This document shows positions 27,075 through 36,625 of a DNA stretch of 64,000 nucleotides, piece by piece. The position numbers and the translations under genes were made by a program. The notes beneath the pieces were generated by a model, which did not search any database, was not told the DNA's origin, and saw only the letters and a list, made by a program, of their open reading frames with translations. Source of the stretch: Pontixanthobacter luteolus (GTDB lineage Bacteria > Pseudomonadota > Alphaproteobacteria > Sphingomonadales > Sphingomonadaceae). Each line of letters opens with the position of its first letter. Positions within the stretch are counted from its first letter, which is position 1. The stretch spans positions 930,001-994,000 of the forward strand of contig NZ_WTYP01000001.1 in the NCBI RefSeq assembly GCF_009828095.1, written 5' to 3'.

Positions 27075-28259
27075 ATGTTTTTCAATTTCGTAGACGAGCT
27101 TCGCGAAGCCGGTATCGGCGCTTCCTTCAAGGAACACCTCACCTTGCTGGAGGCACTTGATCGCGATGTGATCGAGCAGACGCCCGAAGCGTTCTATTAT
27201 CTGAGCCGCGCAACCTTCGTGAAGGATGAAGGGCTGCTTGACCGGTTCGACCAGGTTTTCAACAAGGTCTTTAAAGGCTTGCTGACGGATTACGGGCAGA
27301 ACCCCGTAGATATTCCGGAAGACTGGCTGAAAGCGGTTGCGGAAAAATTCCTCACTCCGGAAGAAATGGCGAAGATCGAATCCCTCGGTGACTGGGACGA
27401 GATCATGGACACGCTGAAGAAACGTCTCGAGGAACAGGAAAAACGCCACGAAGGCGGTAACAAGTGGATCGGCACCGGCGGTACTTCACCGTTCGGCCAT
27501 GGCGGATACAATCCAGAGGGTGTCCGCATCGGCGGTGAAAGCAAACACAAGCGCGCGATTAAGGTCTGGGAAAAGCGAGAGTACAAGAACCTCGACAACA
27601 CCAAGGAACTTGGCACCCGTAATATCAAGATGGCGCTGCGCCGGCTGCGGCGGTTCGCCCGCGAAGGTGCTGCCGACGAACTCGATCTTGATGCTACGAT
27701 TGACGGTACAGCGAAACAGGGCTGGCTTGATATTCGTATGCGGCCAGAGCGCCATAATGCCGTGAAATTGCTGTTATTTCTGGACGTGGGCGGGTCGATG
27801 GATCCATTCATCAAGCTGTGCGAAGAGTTGTTCAGTGCGGCCAATAGCGAATTCAAGAACCTCGAATTTTTCTACTTCCACAATTGCCTTTACGAAGGCG
27901 TCTGGAAGGATAACCGGCGGCGCTGGCAGGAGCGCACCAAGACCTGGGATATCCTCCACAAATTCGGTCACGATTATAAAGTCATCTTCGTCGGCGATGC
28001 CGCGATGAGCCCGTATGAAATCACCCATCCGGGCGGCAGCGTCGAACATATGAACGAGGAGGCCGGTGCGGTCTGGATGCAGCGTGTAACCAATACCTAT
28101 CCTGCCACCGTGTGGCTCAATCCGGTTCCGGAAAAGCAGTGGAATTACTCGCAAAGCACCAAGATGCTGAAGCAATTGGTCAATGACCGGATGTACCCGC
28201 TGAGCCTCGATGGTCTCGATGATGCAATGCGCGACCTGAGCCGCAAGCAAGGCTCTTAA
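27075..28259 (+). CDS. VWA-domain (CoxE-like) protein, partner of MoxR ATPase
   Basis: A 394-residue protein: helical N-terminal half (residues 1-200) and a C-terminal von Willebrand A domain from about 230. The metal-ion-dependent adhesion site reads FLDVGGSMD, so the first Ser of the usual DxSxS is Gly, the form common in CoxE-like proteins. Later MIDAS positions are in FVGDAAMSPYE. Such proteins work with MoxR ATPases in assembling or activating other complexes. The ATPase gene at 23149 is the natural partner. Highly charged linker EEQEKRHEGGNKW near 120-135. No signal peptide. Confidence 0.88.
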   Translation: MFFNFVDELREAGIGASFKEHLTLLEALDRDVIEQTPEAFYYLSRATFVKDEGLLDRFDQVFNKVFKGLLTDYGQNPVDIPEDWLKAVAEKFLTPEEMAKIESLGDWDEIMDTLKKRLEEQEKRHEGGNKWIGTGGTSPFGHGGYNPEGVRIGGESKHKRAIKVWEKREYKNLDNTKELGTRNIKMALRRLRRFAREGAADELDLDATIDGTAKQGWLDIRMRPERHNAVKLLLFLDVGGSMDPFIKLCEELFSAANSEFKNLEFFYFHNCLYEGVWKDNRRRWQERTKTWDILHKFGHDYKVIFVGDAAMSPYEITHPGGSVEHMNEEAGAVWMQRVTNTYPATVWLNPVPEKQWNYSQSTKMLKQLVNDRMYPLSLDGLDDAMRDLSRKQGS

Positions 28260-28284
28260 GGCAGCATTCCGGTTAGCGCCCTGC

Positions 28285-29490
28285 TCAGTAGAGCAGATGG
28301 CCCTTAACTGCGGCGATCCAGCTTGCTTCGTCATTTGCCGCAATCTGATCAAGATCATGCGGGGTTGCTGCCCGGTCGTCGACCCATTCACGCAGCAGCG
28401 GCCCTCCATTGATTACATCGATTGCCAGCACATCATCGGTATACTCGTATTTGAAGTCCTTGCCCCGCCACATGGCGTAGTCCGGATAAAGGCTCCTGAT
28501 AGCTTTGAATGCGAGCGCCTGAAGCCTCCAGGGTCTGAACTGGTCATGGCTGTAATACGGACCTTCTGCATGGATCATCAATGCACTGCAAAGTTCGCCG
28601 ACGTGCTTGTGAAATGTTGGCTCGAACCAGCATTCGCGCAAAAGAGCCCCGCTTAGCCATTCCGGCGCTATCCTGCGCATTTCGGCATGAACTTTCGCGG
28701 CGTCGACATCTGGGGCACCGAACAGGACTTCGAGCGGACGTGTCGTTCCGCGCCCTTCGCTCAGGGTCGCTCCTTCCAGCATCACGGTGCCAGCATAGGC
28801 CCGTGCCATGTTGACGTTGGCAGCGTTGGGGCTCGGGTTGACCCAGACGCGATCGTCAGGCCAGCCAAACCCCGCACCATCGGGCGACCAACCTTGCATT
28901 TCGACTACATGGTAAGCCACATCGAGCGAGAAGTGTTCGATAAACCAGTGCCCCATTTCACCCATGGTCAGCCCATGCCGCATTGGCATCGGCGCGGCGC
29001 CAACAAAGCTCTCATGCCCCGGGATCAGCAGTGATCCTTCGACAGGTCTGCCTGCCGGATTGGGCCGGTCGAGAACCCATACTTCCTTTCCGTGTCGTTC
29101 CGCTTCCTCGAGCAGGTAAAGCAAGGTGGTGACAAACGTGTAGATGCGGCAGCCGAGATCCTGAAGGTCGAACAGGAACACGTCGGCACTGGCCATCATG
29201 TCCGCCGTGGGCCGGCGCACCTCCCCATAAAGACTGTAAACGGGGATATTGTGGACGGGATCGATCTCATGATCAGTCTCGACCATGTTATCCTGCTTAT
29301 CGCCCTTGAGCCCATGCTGTGGGCCAAAGGCAGAGGTCACATTCACCCCTGCATCAACCAGTGCATCGAGCGAATGAACCATCCGGTCGGTCACGCTGGC
29401 AGGATGGGCCACAAGCGAGACGCGGCGGCCCGAAAGCCGCTCAAGAAGCGCCTCGTCCTTCAGCAGGACTTCAACACCGAACTTCATCAT
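28285..29490 (-). CDS. DUF1343 protein, NamZ-type exo-N-acetylmuramidase
   Basis: A 401-residue DUF1343 family protein. Characterised members (NamZ) remove terminal N-acetylmuramic acid from peptidoglycan fragments. Family motifs present: LVAHPASVTDR, FGPQHGLKGDKQDNM, VYSLYGEVRRPT, FDLQDLGCRIYTFVTT, VLDRPNPAGRPVEG and GHESFVGAAPMPMRHGLT. I see no signal peptide (start [10 protein letters not shown]), so a cytoplasmic recycling role is plausible, whereas many homologues are exported. It overlaps the upstream DOMON-like gene as ATGA, so both are made together. Confidence 0.87.
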   Translation of the reverse strand: MMKFGVEVLLKDEALLERLSGRRVSLVAHPASVTDRMVHSLDALVDAGVNVTSAFGPQHGLKGDKQDNMVETDHEIDPVHNIPVYSLYGEVRRPTADMMASADVFLFDLQDLGCRIYTFVTTLLYLLEEAERHGKEVWVLDRPNPAGRPVEGSLLIPGHESFVGAAPMPMRHGLTMGEMGHWFIEHFSLDVAYHVVEMQGWSPDGAGFGWPDDRVWVNPSPNAANVNMARAYAGTVMLEGATLSEGRGTTRPLEVLFGAPDVDAAKVHAEMRRIAPEWLSGALLRECWFEPTFHKHVGELCSALMIHAEGPYYSHDQFRPWRLQALAFKAIRSLYPDYAMWRGKDFKYEYTDDVLAIDVINGGPLLREWVDDRAATPHDLDQIAANDEASWIAAVKGHLLY

Positions 29491-30011
29491 TGGTTCGCTC
29501 CGTTCAATTCAATGACGCGGCAAACTTCACTGTGAAATTCAGCCTTACCGCCAGAAAAGTCGAGCGCCCAAAACTGGATATTGCCGTCCTGATCTTCGAC
29601 GATCGCATTCAGTGCGACCTTGGCGGGCAGTGGCAGTTTTGAAGCAATTTCGGTTTCCAGCCAAAGACTGGTGTGATCATGGCTGCAGGAAATCGCGATC
29701 GCATCAACCGGTGCGTCGCGGCTGTTGAGGCGAAAGTCGTCGAAATCATAACAGGCCCAGCGGCTCGACGGCGAAAGATTGAACTCGCGGTAATAGGCGC
29801 CGCCATGCGGTTGCCAGAAGATTTCGAAACAGGTCGTCTTCCACAGGAAGTCTGTCCGTTCACTGCCCGCATGCACCGGGATCTTGATCCGAGTGATGTC
29901 ACCGTTCAGGCGGAAACGTGCCTTACAGCCCCGCTCTGTCGCCTCAATCACTGCCTCGACCGATGCGATTGGTCCTGCGGCGCATTCTGGGTGTAGTCTC
30001 AATTGTTGCAT
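29487..30011 (-). CDS. DOMON-like domain protein
   Basis: A 174-residue beta-rich protein matching the single-domain DOMON-like group that I associate with cell-wall genes in alphaproteobacteria. Visible features are an [14 protein letters not shown] strand, the [15 protein letters not shown] core, a [21 protein letters not shown] segment, and [14 protein letters not shown] close to the C-terminus. DOMON domains bind heme or sugars; no heme-ligating His/Met pair is obvious, so sugar binding is the likelier guess. The ATG at 30011 is preferred over a GTG at 30029. Its stop overlaps the start of the NamZ-type gene. Confidence 0.75.
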   Translation of the reverse strand: MQQLRLHPECAAGPIASVEAVIEATERGCKARFRLNGDITRIKIPVHAGSERTDFLWKTTCFEIFWQPHGGAYYREFNLSPSSRWACYDFDDFRLNSRDAPVDAIAISCSHDHTSLWLETEIASKLPLPAKVALNAIVEDQDGNIQFWALDFSGGKAEFHSEVCRVIELNGANQ

Positions 30012-30089
30012 GGCAGTCCTATCGCGCACTCAAAAAGCTGCGGCAACCCACTTACGAAGCGCAATTTTCGTTGCTACAGCGCGCACCCT

Positions 30090-31319
30090 ATGAGCGAACA
30101 TAAATCCGAATTGCTGAAGCTGCTCGATGAACGCGGCTATATCCACCAAATGACCGATGCTGAGGGGCTGGACAAGCTTGCCAGCAGTCAGGTCGTACCG
30201 GGATATATTGGTTTTGATGCAACGGCCCCCAGCTTGCATATCGGCAGCCTGGTCCAGATCATGATGCTGCGGCGCCTGCAGCAAACAGGACACAAACCCA
30301 TCGTTCTGATGGGCGGCGGCACCACTCGTATCGGCGACCCAACGGGCCGCGACGAGAGCCGCAAAATGCTGACCGATGAAGTGATCGATGAAAATATCGC
30401 CTCGATCCGGACAGTGTTCGAACAATTGCTGACCTTCGGCGACGGACCGACCGATGCCATCATGGTCAACAATCAGGATTGGCTGGGCAAGCTCGGTTAT
30501 ATCGAAATGCTGCAAAAGGTCGGCACGCACTTCACTGTCAATCGCATGTTGACCTTTGATTCGGTGCGTCTGCGCCTCGAACGCGAACAGCCGATGACGT
30601 TTCTCGAATTCAACTACATGATCCTGCAGGGGTATGATTTCCGGCACCTGTCCCAGGAACTTGGTGCGCGGCTTCAGATGGGTGGCAGCGACCAATGGGG
30701 CAACATCATCAATGGGGTCGAACTTGGCCGGCGGATGGATGGTATCGAACTGTTCGGGCTTACCACACCGCTGCTGACGACCGCTGACGGTGCAAAGATG
30801 GGTAAAACCGCTGCAGGTGCGGTGTGGCTCAACGAAGCTCAGCTCCCGGCGTATGATTTTTGGCAGTACTGGCGCAATTGTGACGATCGGGACGTGGGGC
30901 GGTTTTTGAAGCTGTTTACCGACTTGCCGCTGGATGAGATCGCCCGGCTCGAGCAGCTCGAAGGCAGCGAGATTAATCAGGCCAAGGTAGTCCTCGCCAA
31001 CGAGGTAACGAAACTGGTTCGCGGTGAAGATGCTGCGCGTTCGGCTGAGAAGACCGCAAGCGAAACCTTCGCTGGCGGAGGCTCGGGCCAGGACCTGCCG
31101 AGCATCTCTGTCGGTGCAGAGGGCAAGCGGATTGGGGCCTTGCTGACGGAGATCGGGTTCACCGCGTCGAACAAGGAAGCCAAGCGCAAGATTGCCGAAG
31201 GCGCGGTCAAGCTTGATGATGTTGTCATCGGCGACGCGGGTCATTTGGTGGAAGTTGCCGACGGTAAGGAAATGAAACTGAGCCTGGGTAAGAAAAAGCA
31301 CGGAATTATTACGCGTTAA
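30090..31319 (+). CDS. tyrS: Tyrosyl-tRNA synthetase
   Basis: Class I aminoacyl-tRNA synthetase charging tRNA-Tyr. From the ATG at 30090 it has 409 residues. The HIGH-type motif is HIGS at 50-53 (APSLHIGSL), the tyrosine pocket includes YMILQGYDF and [10 protein letters not shown], and the KMSKS-type loop reads AKMGKT. The C-terminal S4-like RNA-binding domain follows ([18 protein letters not shown]). The frame is open to 30003 but the extra N-terminus is not family-like. Divergent from the DOMON-like gene; followed by a hairpin. Confidence 0.97.
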   Translation: MSEHKSELLKLLDERGYIHQMTDAEGLDKLASSQVVPGYIGFDATAPSLHIGSLVQIMMLRRLQQTGHKPIVLMGGGTTRIGDPTGRDESRKMLTDEVIDENIASIRTVFEQLLTFGDGPTDAIMVNNQDWLGKLGYIEMLQKVGTHFTVNRMLTFDSVRLRLEREQPMTFLEFNYMILQGYDFRHLSQELGARLQMGGSDQWGNIINGVELGRRMDGIELFGLTTPLLTTADGAKMGKTAAGAVWLNEAQLPAYDFWQYWRNCDDRDVGRFLKLFTDLPLDEIARLEQLEGSEINQAKVVLANEVTKLVRGEDAARSAEKTASETFAGGGSGQDLPSISVGAEGKRIGALLTEIGFTASNKEAKRKIAEGAVKLDDVVIGDAGHLVEVADGKEMKLSLGKKKHGIITR

Positions 31320-31339
31320 CGCGTAAATGCGCAGCTAGC

Positions 31340-31364
31340 GTCCCGAAACGGGACAAAAATTTTT
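31340..31364 (+). terminator. Probable terminator after tyrS
   Basis: GTCCCG and CGGGAC form a perfect 6-bp stem with an AAA loop, followed by AAAAATTTTT. The T run starts five bases after the stem, which is less compact than a textbook terminator. It lies 20 bases after the tyrS stop. Confidence 0.5.
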
Positions 31365-31430
31365 ACAAATTATCAGGCTTTCTTGTTCATTAGGGTTCTT
31401 CGGCAATCAAGGCAGGAAGGCCCCTGAAAA

Positions 31431-31769
31431 ATGAGTGTTGGAGCACAACTTTCAGTAACAGATTTGCGGCGCGCTGCGCGGCATCCGGTCGACTTCCCGG
31501 TCATTGCCGAGCACCAGTTGCGCGGCGATGTGAAGCTGCACATCTGCAATATCTCCGCTCATGGCTTCATGATTGACGATGCCGGAGAGCTTTCGCGCGG
31601 TGATCGCGTGATCATCCGCCTGCCGGTGGTTGGCCGTATCGAGGCATACGTCATCTGGACCCGGGACGAGAGAGCCGGTTTTCAATTTGAGCGTATCATC
31701 CGCATGGATGATTTCATGACGATGATCGACACTCTGCAGCCAAACCCCAGGCTTCGCCGTTCGCGCTAA
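31431..31769 (+). CDS. PilZ-domain protein
   Basis: A 112-residue single-domain protein of the PilZ type, which binds cyclic di-GMP. The arginine-rich loop is DLRRAARHPVDFPV near residue 11, and the second signature appears as NISAHGFMIDD (family D/NxSxxG) about 28 residues later. A DRVIIRLPVVGRIEAYVIWT beta segment and AGFQFE close the barrel. No effector domain is attached, so it presumably acts by binding a partner; none is identifiable nearby. Two tandem soluble chemoreceptors lie 5 kb upstream but no direct link is visible. Confidence 0.8.
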   Translation: MSVGAQLSVTDLRRAARHPVDFPVIAEHQLRGDVKLHICNISAHGFMIDDAGELSRGDRVIIRLPVVGRIEAYVIWTRDERAGFQFERIIRMDDFMTMIDTLQPNPRLRRSR

Positions 31770-31840
31770 GCCGGGGCATCGTAAAGCCCGCTTCCTCACG
31801 ATAAGGCAGCACTGACTTCACAAGCTCTGCGCCGCCTGCC

Positions 31841-33145
31841 ATGGCGCTGCTTGTGAGCGACCAGACACACCCCTTCCGCATCGCGAATTTCCGCGCATAC
31901 TGGCTATCGCGTCTGTCGATGACTTTGGCGCAGTATTCGATGCTGCTGATTGTCGGGTGGCAAACCTACAATATCGCCAGAGACGACGGGCTTGGTGTTG
32001 CAGCAGCGTCCGGCCAGCTTGCCATGATCGGTCTGCTTCAGTTCGTTCCGCTGTTTCTCCTCATGCCTTTCGCGGGACTTGCTGCTGACCGGTTAAACCG
32101 GCGCAATGTGGCGCGCCTCACTGTCTTGCTGCAAATGACCTGCGCAGGGATATTGGCCTACCTAACCTGGCAGGACACGATCAGCCTATCGAGCCTGTTC
32201 GCGGTCGCGGTCTTGTTGGGGATCGCCAGGGCCTTTGCAGGGCCAGCGCTGTCTGCCCTTGCCCCAAACCTTGTTCCGAAGGCGATCCTGCCAAACGCGA
32301 TAGCGCTGTCGTCAATCGCTTGGCAGGTCGGCATGATCGTGGGGCCAGCCATTGGCGGATACCTGTATGTAATCGACCCAGCGATGCCTTACATTGCAGC
32401 ATTATGCTTGTTCGGCGTTTCGGTGACCGCACTCAGTTTCATCGGCCATGTCCCGCGCAGCCCGATTGCCGGGGCGCAGCGTCCGATCGGACAGATCGTC
32501 GACGGCTTGCACTATGTCCTGGAAAACAAGATGGTCCTTGGTGCGATCACGCTGGATCTGTTTGCGGTGTTCCTTGCCGGTGCGACCGCTCTTTTCCCGG
32601 TGTATGCCCGAGACATTCTGCAAGTTGGTGCGACCGGTTTAAGCCAACTCGCGGCCGCGCCCGCAGTGGGCGCTGCGCTGACCGCGTTATATTTTTCTTT
32701 CAAGCCGTTGAAGACCAATGTCGGGCCGAAGATGCTGTGGGCGGTTGCGATCTTCGGATTGGCGACGATAATATTTGGCGTTTCCACCAGCATGCCATTA
32801 TCGCTGGCGATGCTGTTCGTGGTCGGTGCGGCCGATATGTTCTCGGTCTATATCCGCCAGTCACTGATCCAGCTGCATACGCCGGATGACAAGCGCGGGC
32901 GGGTTTCCGCAGTCTCGCTCCTGACCATTTCGGCATCTAACGAATTTGGCGACTTTTTCTCAGGCACCCTCGCCTATTTGATCGGCCCGGTTCTAGCCGT
33001 AGTCTCTGGCGGAGCGGGCGCGATCATGACGGTCGCCTTGTGGAGCCGGGTATTCCCGGTTTTGCGCACCACAAGGACCTTTGATCCGCCAGAAGAGTTA
33101 CTAGATAAAGCAGCAGACAACCCACAAAAGGGAGAGACCAGATGA
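31841..33145 (+). CDS. MFS transporter, exporter-like
   Basis: A 434-residue inner-membrane protein of the major facilitator superfamily with about 12 hydrophobic helices. The loop between helices 2 and 3 carries [15 protein letters not shown], the family signature with basic residues, and the second half repeats the layout ([25 protein letters not shown]). Sequence style is that of the transmembrane secretion effector/enterobactin-exporter group. Substrate not determinable. Its stop overlaps the cysteine synthase ATG as ATGA, so export of a sulfur compound or amino acid is a possible but unproven link. Confidence 0.87.
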   Translation: MALLVSDQTHPFRIANFRAYWLSRLSMTLAQYSMLLIVGWQTYNIARDDGLGVAAASGQLAMIGLLQFVPLFLLMPFAGLAADRLNRRNVARLTVLLQMTCAGILAYLTWQDTISLSSLFAVAVLLGIARAFAGPALSALAPNLVPKAILPNAIALSSIAWQVGMIVGPAIGGYLYVIDPAMPYIAALCLFGVSVTALSFIGHVPRSPIAGAQRPIGQIVDGLHYVLENKMVLGAITLDLFAVFLAGATALFPVYARDILQVGATGLSQLAAAPAVGAALTALYFSFKPLKTNVGPKMLWAVAIFGLATIIFGVSTSMPLSLAMLFVVGAADMFSVYIRQSLIQLHTPDDKRGRVSAVSLLTISASNEFGDFFSGTLAYLIGPVLAVVSGGAGAIMTVALWSRVFPVLRTTRTFDPPEELLDKAADNPQKGETR

Positions 33146-34059
33146 AAGCCGATTCCGTCCTCGCAACCATTGGTGCAACACCGCATATCCGCCTGTCTCG
33201 GCTGTTCCCGGATCACGAGGTCTGGGTGAAGTCGGAACGCTCCAACCCTGGTGGTTCGATCAAGGATCGTATCGCATTGGCAATGGTCGAGGCCGCAGAA
33301 GCAAGCGGCGATTTGCAAGAGGGCGGAACGATCATTGAACCGACCAGCGGCAACACCGGAATCGGCCTAGCAATGGTTGCAGCGGTAAAGGGTTACAAGC
33401 TCGTTCTGGTGATGCCGGAAAGCATGAGTGTCGAAAGGCGGCGCTTGATGCTCGCTTATGGCGCTACGTTCGACCTGACCGACAAGACGAAGGGTATGAA
33501 GGGCGCGATTGAGCGCGCGACCGAACTGGTTGAGAAAACCGATGGCGCGTGGATGCCATCCCAGTTCGACAATCCGGCCAATTTCGAGGTGCACGTTCGC
33601 ACGACCTCTCAGGAAATCCTGTCAGATTTTGCCGATGAACCAATCGACGTAATGATCACCGGGGTTGGAACCGGCGGTCACCTGACCGGATGTGCCGAGG
33701 AATTGAAGCGCCACTGGTCCGGAATGAAAGCCTATGCCGTTGAACCTGCACTCTCGCCCGTGATTGGCGGCGGCCAACCCGGCCCGCACCCCATTCAGGG
33801 CATTGGCGCAGGGTTTATCCCTGGCAATCTCCACACGCAGGCCATCGACGGTGCAATTGCCGTAAATGCCGATGATGCCAAGGAAATGGCTCGGAAGTGC
33901 GCCGCTGTCGAAGGGCTTCTCGTGGGTATTTCCAGCGGTGCAACTTTGGCTGCAATTGCCAAAAAGCTGCCCGATCTGGAACCGGGCACGCGAGTACTTG
34001 GCTTCAACTATGACACCGGTGAGCGATACCTGTCGGTACCCGACTTTCTTCCTGAATAA
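33142..34059 (+). CDS. cysK: Cysteine synthase A (O-acetylserine sulfhydrylase)
   Basis: PLP enzyme converting O-acetylserine and sulfide to cysteine. Length 305. The PLP lysine is Lys41 in [12 protein letters not shown]; the substrate loop [11 protein letters not shown] is near 68-78; the glycine loop [11 protein letters not shown] binds the PLP phosphate; the C-terminal [12 protein letters not shown] segment is also typical. Start overlaps the MFS gene and has an AGGGAGA site upstream. Nothing in the sequence separates CysK from closely related paralogues, so the symbol is by family. Confidence 0.9.
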   Translation: MKADSVLATIGATPHIRLSRLFPDHEVWVKSERSNPGGSIKDRIALAMVEAAEASGDLQEGGTIIEPTSGNTGIGLAMVAAVKGYKLVLVMPESMSVERRRLMLAYGATFDLTDKTKGMKGAIERATELVEKTDGAWMPSQFDNPANFEVHVRTTSQEILSDFADEPIDVMITGVGTGGHLTGCAEELKRHWSGMKAYAVEPALSPVIGGGQPGPHPIQGIGAGFIPGNLHTQAIDGAIAVNADDAKEMARKCAAVEGLLVGISSGATLAAIAKKLPDLEPGTRVLGFNYDTGERYLSVPDFLPE

Positions 34060-34137
34060 GTTGAGTCCATTTCGTCCAATCGCAGGAATATCGCGCCTGC
34101 GATAACTCCCCCCATTCGATAAGGGGGGGATTGTCAA

Positions 34138-34722
34138 ATGGACTATATACGACTGGGACAGAAACTGATTGTTTCTGCCGCGCTGGCAGGTGTCGCTTTG
34201 CTGGGAGCACCGGCTTTGGCTGCGGACGTTGAAATCTGCGAAGCAGATAAGCTGACTTCAGCTCCGGCGGTGGCATGGATGACCGACAATGCCTGGCGCT
34301 ATCAGACTGAAGCACAGGCTGAGATCGGCTACCGCTCGCTGCTGACCGGGCAGTCACCGTGGCCCGACTGGTTTCATCCGGAAGTCTCAGTGCTGATGCC
34401 GGGTGCCCGCTTCCAAATGGCGATGTCGAATGGCCAGAAAAACACGCAGCCGGGCGGTTTTGGGACCTATGACTATCTGGATAGCGTGGGCGAAGTGCGT
34501 GAGTATCTGGCGGTCTTGCCCGAATGGAAGCCGGATATTGACCGTATCGTCACGTATCAGGTCAAAGCGCCCCTGATTGTTTCAGTCGGGCCGATCGGTC
34601 CGCAGGTCGATCAGGTCGGCTGCAAGCTTTACGCCGGACGTTTTACCCAAATCCAAATGCTTGTCTCGCCAGCGGACAGGATCAATTACCTGACATATAT
34701 TTCGGAACGTCCTGTGAAATAG
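34138..34722 (+). CDS. Secreted protein of unknown function
   Basis: A 194-residue protein with a clear signal peptide (LIVSAALAGVALLGAPALAA-D, cleavage near residue 28), so periplasmic or outer-membrane facing. I recognise no domain. The mature part is rich in aromatic residues (AWRYQTEAQ, WPDWFHPEV, GFGTYDYLDS) and has two cysteines far apart that could form a disulfide. A run of Gs precedes the ATG as ribosome-binding site. It is followed by a strong terminator, so it forms its own unit downstream of cysK. Confidence 0.75.
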   Translation: MDYIRLGQKLIVSAALAGVALLGAPALAADVEICEADKLTSAPAVAWMTDNAWRYQTEAQAEIGYRSLLTGQSPWPDWFHPEVSVLMPGARFQMAMSNGQKNTQPGGFGTYDYLDSVGEVREYLAVLPEWKPDIDRIVTYQVKAPLIVSVGPIGPQVDQVGCKLYAGRFTQIQMLVSPADRINYLTYISERPVK

Positions 34723-34723
34723 A

Positions 34724-34755
34724 AAAGGGGCCCTGGCATCTGCCAAGGCCCCTTT
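34724..34755. terminator. Bidirectional rho-independent terminator
   Basis: A near-perfect inverted repeat: AAAGGGGCC-C-TGGCA, loop TC, TGCCA-A-GGCCCCTTT. One C/A mismatch interrupts 14 base pairs. The A and T flanks make it work in both directions, between the secreted-protein gene and the convergent acyl-CoA dehydrogenase gene. Confidence 0.88.
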
Positions 34756-34772
34756 GATCTCTGGACTTGGCT

Positions 34773-36578
34773 TTATGCAGCTGTCTGGAAAGCTTCTTCG
34801 CCAAGTGCCATCATTGTGTCGGCGCCAGCTTCCAGCTTGCGGCGGAGTGCGCCGGCATCCGGGAGGAAGCGGTCGCCGTAATAACGGGCGGTCGCAAGCT
34901 TGGCTTCGTAGAATGCCTTGTCTTCAGCCCCGCCATCCAGTTTGGCCTGAGCAACGGTTGCCATGCGCAGCCACATCAGGCCAAGCGAAACGATGCCCAT
35001 GATGTGCATGTAGTGATGCGCACCCGCGCCAAGATGATCGGGGTTCTGCATGGCATTCTGCATGAACCACATTGTTGCAGCCTTCTGCTCGCCAAGGGCC
35101 TTTTCCAACTTCTCGGCAAAAGGTGCGATTGCCTCGACCTTTTTGGCTTCGGCGATTTCTGCATCGACGGTTGCGAAGAATGTCTGGATTGCAGCGCCGC
35201 CGTTCTGTGCGAGCTTGCGTCCGCAAAGGTCCATGGCCTGAACACCGTTGGTGCCTTCGTAGATCATGGCGATGCGGCTATCGCGGACATACTGTTCCAT
35301 GCCCCATTCCTGAATATAGCCGTGTCCGCCGAAGACCTGTTGCATGTTCACTGCAACGTCGAAGCCTTTGTCGGTGCCGTAACCCTTGATTACAGGGGTC
35401 AGCAGACTGATGATCTGGTCAGCTTTCTTCTTGTCTTCGTCGGTCGCGCCCTTGTGCGTCAGGTCGACCTGAAGCGCGCCCCACAGAGCCAGAGCCCGCA
35501 TTCCTTCGGTGTAGGCTTTCGCATCCATCAGCATGCGGCGGACATCGGCGTGCACGAAGATCGGATCGGCCTGTGCTTCCGGTTCAGCAGGTCCGGTCAA
35601 TGCCCGGCCCTGACGGCGGTCAAGCGCATAAGCGACGGCGTTCTGGTAAGCGACCTCTGCCTGCGCATAGCCTTGAATGCCCACTCCGAGGCGGGCAGCG
35701 TTCATCATGATGAACATGGCCGCTAGGCCCTTGTTCTCTTCGCCGACCATCCAGCCTGTGGCGCCATCGTAATTCATGACGCAGGTCGAATTGCCGTGGA
35801 TGCCCATTTTCTCTTCGATCGAGCCGCACTGCAATGAATTGCGATCACCCAGCGAACCATCGTCATTCACTAGGAACTTGGGCACGATGAAGAGCGAGAT
35901 GCCTTTTGAACTGTCGGGTGCACCCGGAGTTTTCGCCAGAACCAGATGGATGATGTTTTCGGTGAGGTCATGCTCGCCTGCCGAAATGAAAATCTTGGTG
36001 CCGGTGATGGCAAAAGAACCGTCTGCCTGCGGCACTGCCTTCGTGCGGATCATACCCAGATCGGTGCCGCAATGCGGTTCCGTAAGGTTCATGGTTCCGA
36101 GCCATTCGTTGGCGATCATCTTGTGAAGGTATTTTTCCTTCTGCTCATCCGAACCCTTGGCAAGGATGGCAGCAACAGCGCCGCCGGTGAGGCCCGGATA
36201 CATCGCGAATGCCTGATTGGCGGTGCCAACAAACTCTTCGATCAGCATGCCAAGGACGTGCGGCATGCCCTGCCCGCCGAATTCCTCAGGCTGGGAAATC
36301 GTGCCCCAGCCAGATTCGCGGTACTGCTCGAAAGCGTCCTTGAAGCCGGTTGGCGTGGTTACGCTACCGTCATCATGGCGGGTGCAACCTTCCTTGTCGC
36401 CAACCTGGTTGAGCGGCGCGAGGACTTCGGAACAGAACTTGCCGGCTTCATTCACGACGGTGTCGATCATGTCTGGTGTTGCGCTCTCGAAACCCGGCAG
36501 GTTGTTGTAACTGGCCAGGTCGAGCACTTCATTGATGATGAAACGGGCGTCACGTGTGGGTGCGGTATAGGTGGGCAT
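34773..36578 (-). CDS. Acyl-CoA dehydrogenase (large, DmdC/FadE-like)
   Basis: FAD flavoprotein oxidising an acyl-CoA to the 2-enoyl-CoA, passing electrons to ETF. At 601 residues it belongs to the enlarged group with an extra C-terminal domain that includes methylmercaptopropionyl-CoA dehydrogenases and several long-chain enzymes. Motifs: MNLTEPHCGTDLGMIRTKA and the FISAGEHDLTENI flavin-binding segments near 160-205, and VFGGHGYIQEWGMEQYVRDSRIAMIYEGTNG given by GGHGYIQEWGMEQ followed by YEGTNGVQAMDL near 435. Substrate cannot be read. The adjacent MerR-type gene with a LiuR-like operator points to fatty-acid or branched-chain acyl-CoA catabolism. Confidence 0.92.
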   Translation of the reverse strand: MPTYTAPTRDARFIINEVLDLASYNNLPGFESATPDMIDTVVNEAGKFCSEVLAPLNQVGDKEGCTRHDDGSVTTPTGFKDAFEQYRESGWGTISQPEEFGGQGMPHVLGMLIEEFVGTANQAFAMYPGLTGGAVAAILAKGSDEQKEKYLHKMIANEWLGTMNLTEPHCGTDLGMIRTKAVPQADGSFAITGTKIFISAGEHDLTENIIHLVLAKTPGAPDSSKGISLFIVPKFLVNDDGSLGDRNSLQCGSIEEKMGIHGNSTCVMNYDGATGWMVGEENKGLAAMFIMMNAARLGVGIQGYAQAEVAYQNAVAYALDRRQGRALTGPAEPEAQADPIFVHADVRRMLMDAKAYTEGMRALALWGALQVDLTHKGATDEDKKKADQIISLLTPVIKGYGTDKGFDVAVNMQQVFGGHGYIQEWGMEQYVRDSRIAMIYEGTNGVQAMDLCGRKLAQNGGAAIQTFFATVDAEIAEAKKVEAIAPFAEKLEKALGEQKAATMWFMQNAMQNPDHLGAGAHHYMHIMGIVSLGLMWLRMATVAQAKLDGGAEDKAFYEAKLATARYYGDRFLPDAGALRRKLEAGADTMMALGEEAFQTAA

Positions 36579-36625
36579 CTTCGTGTCCTTTGTGGATTTT
36601 CAACGCTGACTGTTGAGCTTGGGGG

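Noticed and set aside
30030-31301. Long antisense frame over tyrS (423 codons)
   Set aside because: Shadow of tyrS; low-complexity His/Gln-rich translation and no plausible start region.
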